DNA from: Diospyros lotus
Taxonomy: Eukaryota > Streptophyta > Magnoliopsida > Ericales > Ebenaceae
Length of the DNA: 64,000 nt
Direction: 5' to 3'
Assembly: GCF_014633365.1 (NCBI RefSeq)
Contig: NC_068346.1
Coordinates: 13,041,030 to 13,105,029, forward strand
Shown here: positions 57,401-64,000 of the stretch, piece by piece
Layout: each line of letters begins with the position of its first letter
Numbering within the stretch: the stretch's first letter is position 1
Notes under the pieces: generated by a model
Told to the model about the DNA's origin: nothing
Seen by the model: only the letters and a program-made list of their open reading frames with translations
Databases searched by the model: none
Made by a program: the position numbers and the translations under genes

Positions 57401-60123
57401 GATGACATTCAAGATGATGATTTGAGCTTGGGAGCTGATTCTGCGCGAAGGGATCAGCATTCTGATTCTGACAGTGAGGTATTAGCATCACTTCACTAAC
57501 TTCCAAAGCTTCAATTTTCATATAACACAAATGTTTCGTTAACCACTGACATTTTGAACCTCAATTCAGGTCAGCCATTCACCCGAAGACAATTACATAG
57601 TCGCACCAATAGGTCATTATATCCCATTGTTTGAGTTTGGTGGTGTTTTTTTGTTTACATATTAGGTGTTGTCAATTGTCAATACAATCTCAAATTTGAA
57701 CAGTGGATGATAATAGCTTCTTCTACAGATAAGAAGCATGCCCATGATGACTGCGCCCTGATTGACGAAGGTGATTTCAGTTAAAAGAATTGCATATGTT
57801 ACTTCAGTATTAGAACATGCTCCGGGATCACTGCTATGCTTAATAAAATCAATGCAGATGGTACTCAAGATCCAATGGAAGATGAACAACAATTAGGCCG
57901 CGTAAAGGACTGGATCAACTGTCACCACCTTGACATCATTGAGCTTACTGATATTCTCTCAAATTTTCCTGACATTTCAGTGGTAAAGACCTTCACCCAC
58001 CTTGCAAAATGGTGTTAAAAAATTATTTTTGGTTCAGAACTGTTTCTAGTTCATATTGTATCCTGCTGTTTCTTATTGTTGGGAGCCTTAATGTTTGCAG
58101 GTTTTAATAGAAGGTAAATGGATGATTTGATCCATGTTGAAGCCCATATAATGAAGGGCATCCAATCCTGCACTTCTAAGCCCTACATTAATTTTAATTT
58201 TTAATCTTTTGATTCATTTTCAGAAATTATTGACAATCTAGTCAATGAAGGTATTCTATCTAAAAGTGGAACTGACAGTTACACCATTAACAAGAAAAAG
58301 GTTGTTTGTTGCTTGTTTATATGCTTATTTCTGTGGTCAGTTCTAATTCTGTTTATGCTTGTTAATGTTGGCTCATAACCTTCATTCTTTTTTATAACAA
58401 AACCACCTAGAAGTTTGACTATGGATTTGACGCTGTAAAAGAAGAAATGGATGCCCAAGATGGCAAGAAAACTCAGCAGGTTATGGATGAAGATCCCATG
58501 TATATGAAGGTTAGTGCTATTACTTTTCCATAATTTACTGCATATGCTTGCATTCACCTTTACCTTTTAGCTCCCAATTTTTCAGTTTTCAGTTCACTCT
58601 GGAAGTGCTCATTTTCATGTGGATCTTAAACCCTGGGCCCTTCAAATTCCTTTTTACTATGTGCTGAAACTAATACCAAGAGTTTGAAGAAGTCTGCAGA
58701 GCAGTAGAGTCAAATTTTTATGTGAACCTACAAATCTTTCAGTTTTTTTGTATCAATTTCTGAATTAACTTAGTCATCAGTATGACATGTGAATAACATT
58801 CTGGATAAAAGTATGAAATGTTAAGTCATTGTGGTAGATTTGGCAGATCGTCTTGACCTTTTTTTTTTTTTTTTTCCTGACTGATTATTAATATCTCTTT
58901 TCTATATCCCATCAGTTGGAGCATTATAATGTGGTATGTGCCAACTTCCTGCATGGTGTAATTATTTGGAGCATTATAATTACAGGCCTTGTATCATGCT
59001 CTTCCAATGAACTATATTAGTGTAGCAAAGCTTCAGAGCAAGCTTGAAGGAGAAGTCAGCCAAACTACAGCACGCAAGCTAATTAATAAAATGATACATG
59101 ATGGGTTTCTTGAAGCCAAAAGCAATAGGAGGCTAGGTGTGTGTTGTCAAACTGCAAATCTCGTTCAATATATGGAGAAATTTATAGTAAAATTGCTGAT
59201 CTTAAAATTTCCTTGTTAAATGTCACAGGCAAACGTGTGATTCATTCCCACCTGACTCAGAAAAAGCTGGTGGAAGTCAAGAAAGCCTTGGACATTGATA
59301 CCATGGTGATGTGAAAGTTTATGGGGATGAAAAATTGCATACATCTTCAAAGATTTTCTATTGATCTACAGAAACTTTATTAAATTGAACAGGATGTGGA
59401 TGCTGATGAATCGCATAACAAGTCCAGAAATGTTGAACATCAGAAACTGGGTAGGTGGATAATGCTCGATGCTTAATTACCTAACGGTTCCTACCCGCAA
59501 CATTAGAAAATAACAACGTTCTTTTGCAAACAGAGAGCAACCAAAAGGACATGTCGACATGTGGCTTTCTCCACTCGATTGGATCAGATCTCACTCGTAC
59601 TAGAGGTAAAACACATCAAAATGGCTCCATGAGGACTGATCAGACTGTTTCAAATGCAGCGGATCACAGAAACACCCCGACAAGCAGAGCTGAGGTCAGT
59701 CTGTTTAGTCATCATTATTGGCTTCCAAGTTTTATGTAGAATTATATATAGGTAATTGAACCTACCAAGTTACTTGCCATAGATTGTCTCTCACAAGTTC
59801 CACGGATTTTTAATGGGAGATGTATCCTGGTTCTTCTGCAGCCAGTAGCATCAAGAGAGAGTTTTGTCCCAGGTAATGAGAATGGCAGAGCAAACGGACA
59901 TGCCAATCATTTTGATGAGTTTGACACGGTTATATGTAGTAGATCCACGCAAGAGAAGCAATCTAGGAAAGCAAGCACGGTATGCTTTGATAGTTTCATC
60001 AACATGTAGACAGACTTAAAAGTCAATGCTATATCTGAACTTGTTTTGTTCCTAACCCTTCTTTTGCAGGTTAAGGAGCCCATTCTTCAGTACACGAAGC
60101 GCCAGAAATCTCAAGCTGTCTAA
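54474..60123 (+). CDS. ASY1: ASY1, HORMA-domain meiotic chromosome axis protein
   Basis: Exons: 54474-54476, 54620-54676, 55419-55515, 55610-55678, 55765-55857, 56277-56403, 56493-56562, 56686-56727, 57144-57272, 57365-57478, 57570-57612, 57729-57770, 57858-57982, 58101-58113, 58224-58300, 58411-58509, 58986-59136, 59229-59305, 59393-59450, 59534-59694, 59842-59979, 60070-60123; 612 aa. Homologue of Hop1/HORMAD, needed for meiotic axis assembly, synapsis and inter-homologue recombination. The HORMA domain (about 11-229) includes [33 protein letters not shown] and [12 protein letters not shown]. An acidic linker (ENDDIQDDD) follows, then a winged-helix region ([45 protein letters not shown]) and the C-terminal closure-motif region [16 protein letters not shown]. 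The ATG alone precedes the first intron (ATG|GTTAGA), giving MVVEQRVKE; a longer start reading [10 protein letters not shown] is less likely. Intron 4 begins GC (55679). Exon 14 is 13 nt. Confidence 0.95.
56014..56037. repeat. C24 homopolymer in an ASY1 intron
   Basis: Twenty-four C followed by (TC)n, in intron 5 of ASY1. Confidence 0.95.
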
Positions 60124-61209
60124 ATATATCTCCATTGATTTGATCTATTAGTAGCGGTGACCTTTCCTAATCACTTCACTAATTCTGCTTCCACTACATG
60201 ACTAATTCAGTACAGAGAGCACTGTCTTTATATGTTTTTAATTTTCCTGTTCACGTCTTCTGTTTTCCCTCTTCAATCTTGATAATTCATTACATTTCAT
60301 ATATCGAGACGAACGTGGGAAAATATGTTCCCCACGCAGGTAAACTAGTAGAAGAGAGGATATTATTTTCAACACTCATCTATAATTGCATTAGCGGGGC
60401 CGTTTCCTGCCATTTTTTTCCTGTGTCACAATGTTTTAACACTTGAGAATATGATTGATTCTGCACTCTGATCTGGTTGAGAACCAGCGCCCTATGCTGC
60501 TGAATTGTATAGCTTCTGACTGGTAACCGCGGAGCAAATGCCTCGTTTCACGTTTGAAAACTCCACTTTTTAGTCCTTTGTTGAATAATTTACATTTATA
60601 GGTCATGCAGGACAAATTTTTGAAAATTATTTCAATAAAATGTGAACAGTATTCTTCATTAAAATGTGAAAATTAGAACCCTGCTCCTTGTTGTGTGGGG
60701 TTTCACCAGGAATGGGCTCCGGCACTAAAGTTCCCTTATTAAAGACGATGACTCGTACAGGATGTTGTCAATTGTGAGTGGATCTGCAAGCCAGCCTAAG
60801 GTGGCTCAGGAAGTCGACTGCGAGGAGACTCAGGAGAGTTAGACAGCCTACTCTTAACTACTCAAATAAATAAATGTCATGAATATAACCAATTTTGTCT
60901 GTCTATATATAAAAGATTATTATTGATTTTGCCAAAAGTCTGACGATGTTTCCCAATAATTGGAACATTTTCTATGGAAGGTCCAACTTGCAGAACTTAC
61001 TATAAGCACATGGACATCTCCTTCGAACGATGAAGGTCGGGATTTCCGTTCATTAGTCTTTTACTCAAAAGGGACAGTCTTCGAGATTCTGTTCTATTAC
61101 GCGAGGTGTAATTTATTAGAATTATATATGACTAGTATTGTAGAATTCTCGTCCACTAATATCTTGACAGATAGAGGCTTCCTTAGAATCATCGTGTAAG
61201 TGTTTTAAG
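60124..61209. other. ASY1 3' flank
   Basis: The 3' UTR probably lies within the first 200-300 bases. The rest has no recognised gene; 60690-60850 is somewhat GC-richer but has stops in all frames. Confidence 0.55.
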
Positions 61210-61994
61210 TATAGGTGTCAAAAAGGCCGGCCCGGTCTAGCCCGAGTCGGCCCACGGGCTTTTTAAACGGGCCGGGCCGGGCCCGGGCCCTTTTATCATT
61301 GATAGGGCCCGGCCTGGCCCACAGCCCCCCTACATAGGGGTCGGGCTGGGCCGGGCCGGGCCAGCCCGTGGGCTAGAGGGCCGGGCCGGGCCCTTAGCCC
61401 ACAGGGCCTAACGGGCCGGGCCCGGCCTTTTTTTTTTTTCTTTTTTTTTAAATAATTTTTTTAAAAATAATACATATAATATATACATATATAAAAATTA
61501 ATTTGTTTCTTTTTAAAATATTTTCTATCTTAATTCTTAAGTTTTAAATATTATTTCATTAATTTATATGCCTTATAATTTTTCTTGTGAATTGATATGA
61601 AAAATAATGTACATATAAAAAGAAAAATGTTTATTTATAATTTAAATATATAAAAAATTTAACTTAAAAATTTTAAATAAATTAATTGATGGTTATTATT
61701 TATATATATTGTGAAATTAAATTTTTTAATATCCAATATCAATAATTACTAAATAATAATAAAATTTAAAAAAAAAATGAGTAAGGGCCTTACTGGCCCA
61801 TAAGGGCCTCATGGGCCCGGCCCATAAGGGCCCAACGGGCCACGGGCCGGGCCGGGCCGTGGGCCCAATTTCTTTGGCTTGGGGGGCCGGGCCGGGCCCG
61901 GCCCATATGAACAGTAACGGGCCGGGCCAAAGCCCGGCCCGTCACGGGCTGGGCCGGGCGGCCCGCGGGTGGCTCGGCCCTTTTGACACCTCTA
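61210..61994. mobile_element. GC-rich non-autonomous hAT element
   Basis: Terminal repeats TATAGGTGTCAAAA (left) and TAGAGGTGTCAAAA (right, inverted), 13 of 14 alike. A perfect 8-bp duplication gttttaag (61202-61209 and 61995-62002) flanks it. Both ends are built of ggcccgggccgggcc-type words that can pair with each other around an AT-rich centre (61440-61770). No coding sequence. Its ends resemble those of 30548-31161. Confidence 0.93.
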
Positions 61995-62002
61995 GTTTTA
62001 AG

Positions 62003-62313
62003 TGACCCCATGCTATCTATAAGTAGAGGATCGTAAATATTGATATATAATTTTAAATTGTTACTATTAAAAATAATTATTGGTTAAATTATAAAGAGAT
62101 ATTTTACTTTTATTTTTGTTTTAAATTTTTATTAAATTTTAATTTTTTTAATACGGTTGCTCAACTTTTTTCCTTTTTTTGAGTTGTATATCGTCATTAG
62201 TTGTCGATATTTTTCATTATCAACTGTTAAGATAATAAGTTGAGTTAAGATACAAAATGTATGTGTTTGTTAGGTCATTCCTTTTTTCTCTCATCAATTT
62301 TGGGTAATCATAA
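62003..62313. other. AT-rich spacer between two transposons
   Basis: No feature seen. Confidence 0.5.
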
Positions 62314-63096
62314 TGTTGGTTTTCTTACCCAACCTATGTTTTGGCCAAACACAAGATCAAACGTAAAATAGGAAAGATAAAATAGAACTTCAAAAAAATC
62401 AAGAACACACGATATACGTGTTTAGATCAGAAAAAATCCTACTCACGACAGAAACTTCGCCTCTAATCAATCCACCAAATATCTCAAGATTACAATCGGA
62501 TTACAAGATCACAATAAGAATAAAACGTATTGTAAATACAGAACTGAAAAACATAAAACAAGAACAAGCACAAGATCTGTTCGATCGATCTCAAGATCAA
62601 GTCGTATTTGCTTTCTTCAATTTCTACTAATCTCACACACCTCAGGCAGTTAAACAACAACAAAGATTACACAATACCTTTACCTTTTTGAGTGATCTTA
62701 CCACAAAAATAAAATCGATCGATCGAGAGAAGGATTCACGAGAGAATGTCTTGCTTCAAGTGCTGAACTAGGGTTTTAGAAATGAGCGAGAAATGCAATC
62801 TGTCAATTAGAACAACATCAGAGCCCTTATATAGCAGCAGCAGCAGGACTGGAATGGGCTGAGCCAGTAAGCATAACACGCATGGATCGCATGATTATGG
62901 GCTTGGCCCATAACAAATCTTGGCCCAAATGAAACTTAACCCACATGATATAACAACAGATTATATACACATTTAAAATTCAATTTAAATGAAAGTTAAA
63001 TGTAACCCAATTTTAAATAAAATAAATGCAATCAGATTGTACATCAAACTATAAATGATAAAACTTTTAATGTATTTTGAATCACATTAATCAACA
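62314..63096 (-). repeat. 3' LTR of a Ty1/copia element
   Basis: On the plus strand the segment runs tgttggttttc...cattaatcaaca. On the minus strand it is TGTTGATTAATG...AACCAACA, with 5-bp inverted ends TGTTG/CAACA. It follows the copia pol end at 63168 in the proper order. The other LTR lies beyond the window, so the target duplication cannot be tested. Confidence 0.65.
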
Positions 63097-63167
63097 AATT
63101 CCACATTGATTCAAGAATAGATTAAATAATGAATTTTTGACTAGAGACCCCTGTAAGTCTTCCCCAG

Positions 63168-64000
63168 TTACATTGGAAGAACATTAAGCAAATCTAAAGC
63201 TTGCTCAAATTTAGTTACAGGAATAGATTTAGTTAATATATCAATTGGATTTATTTTTGTAGAAATCTTTTCTATCTTATTCTGACCTTTAGATATAATA
63301 TCCCTAACGAAGTGAAGACGTACATCTTTCTGCTTTGTTCTCTCATGAAACACACTGTTCTTAGAGAGATGAATGACACTTTGAGAATCACAAATACCCT
63401 AGGGATTTGGTCACCTAGACCTAACTCTCTAACTATTCCCTGCAACCAAATTGCCTATTTCATAGCTTCTGTTAAGGTAACATATTTTGCCTCAATGGTT
63501 GATAAAGCCACTATGTGCTGGAGATTTGATTTCCAGCTCACCACATTTCCACCTATGATGAAAACATATCCAGATAAAGACATTTTCTTATCTAAATCAG
63601 TTGGAAAATCAGAATCACAATAGCCCTGAATGCAGCTGGAATTTTCAATGTTAGAACTGAACACTAAACCCTTATCTAACGACCCCTTTAGATACCTAAG
63701 GATCCATTTAATGACTGACCAATGTTCTTTTGATGGATTGCTCATGAATCTACTTACTAGGCTGACTCCATAGGCTATGTTAGGTCCGGTTCATATCATA
63801 ACATACATTAGGCTTCGCACTGCATTAGAGTAGGGAACCTTCTTCATGTATTCCGCTTCTTCCTTAGGTAAACCATATTTTACAACATGAAACTTAAAAT
63901 ATGGGGGAATAGGAGTAGAGACTGCTTTGCAGTCTTGCATATCAAAGAGATTTACTATCTTTTTTAGATAACTAGATTGAGACAGGGTTAAGATACTTCT
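63168..64000 (-). pseudogene. Ty1/copia pol, reverse transcriptase C-terminus and RNase H (partial, broken)
   Basis: Read from the window edge downward: LSQSSYLKKIVNLFDMQDCK, KKVPYSNAVRSLMY, then RFMSNPSKEHWSVIKWILRY, GYCDSDFPTDLDKK, GYVFIIGGNVVSWKS and STIEAKYVTLTEAMK. After a stop and a frameshift near 63360-63455 the end reads FHERTKQKDVRLHFVRDII and NPIDILTKSIP. This is the standard copia order. Another stop lies before TGPNIAYGV (about 63795). The element is inactive here and truncated by the window end. Confidence 0.9.

Noticed and set aside
1..64000. CRISPR arrays, operons or bacterial-type systems
   Set aside because: The sequence is plant nuclear DNA; the tandem repeats seen lack spacer structure.

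Overview
The window is nuclear DNA of a seed plant, most likely a eudicot. It carries split genes with plant-type GT-AG introns, a nuclear photosystem I antenna gene with a chloroplast transit peptide, the plant meiotic axis gene ASY1, and dense plant transposon families (Ty3/gypsy, Ty1/copia, hAT, CACTA, LINE, a probable Helitron). Exons were assembled by hand from reading frame, splice sites and recalled family sequences. No alignment or identity was computed.

Layout. 1-6.7 kb is AT-rich intergenic DNA made of diverged copies of one local repeat, into which three small terminal-inverted-repeat elements have inserted. 6.7-22.4 kb is a nested block. A hAT element (6710-10731) contains a complete non-autonomous CACTA element (6962-9502). 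A gypsy-type LTR element of about 11.6 kb (10733-22383) sits exactly between the hAT 3' end and the hAT target-site duplication. Its 5' LTR contains an antisense solo LTR of a related family (11549-14475). The gypsy interior has a primer-binding site and polypurine tract but no recognisable coding sequence. 22.4-24.4 kb is repeat DNA with a probable small Helitron.

24.6-36.8 kb is an ALKBH1-type AlkB dioxygenase gene (7 coding exons, 361 aa). Its last intron is 9.4 kb and is mostly filled by a giant inverted repeat (27642-34890). Two head-to-head copies of the 5' half of a DUF1985/Ulp1-type transposon are separated by 35 bp, and the left arm carries a later hAT insertion. 37.15-37.23 kb is tRNA-Leu(AAG), minus strand. 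39.67-40.85 kb is LHCA2 on the minus strand, with a G-box/CCAAT/GATA promoter. 42.0-49.5 kb is an ELMO-domain gene on the minus strand, whose 5.4 kb intron holds a decayed Tekay-like gypsy element, a short TG...CA repeat and a LINE fragment; its first exon is unresolved. 54.5-60.1 kb is ASY1 on the plus strand (22 exons, 612 aa). 61.2-62.0 kb is a GC-rich hAT-type element with a perfect 8-bp duplication. 62.3-64.0 kb is the 3' end of a Ty1/copia element on the minus strand, running off the window.

The four protein genes (tRNA/DNA demethylase-like, light harvesting, ELMO GTPase-regulator-like, meiotic axis) form no pathway. They are independent neighbours in a transposon-rich region. The most unusual structures are the inverted repeat inside the ALKBH1 intron and the precise nesting at 6.7-22.4 kb.
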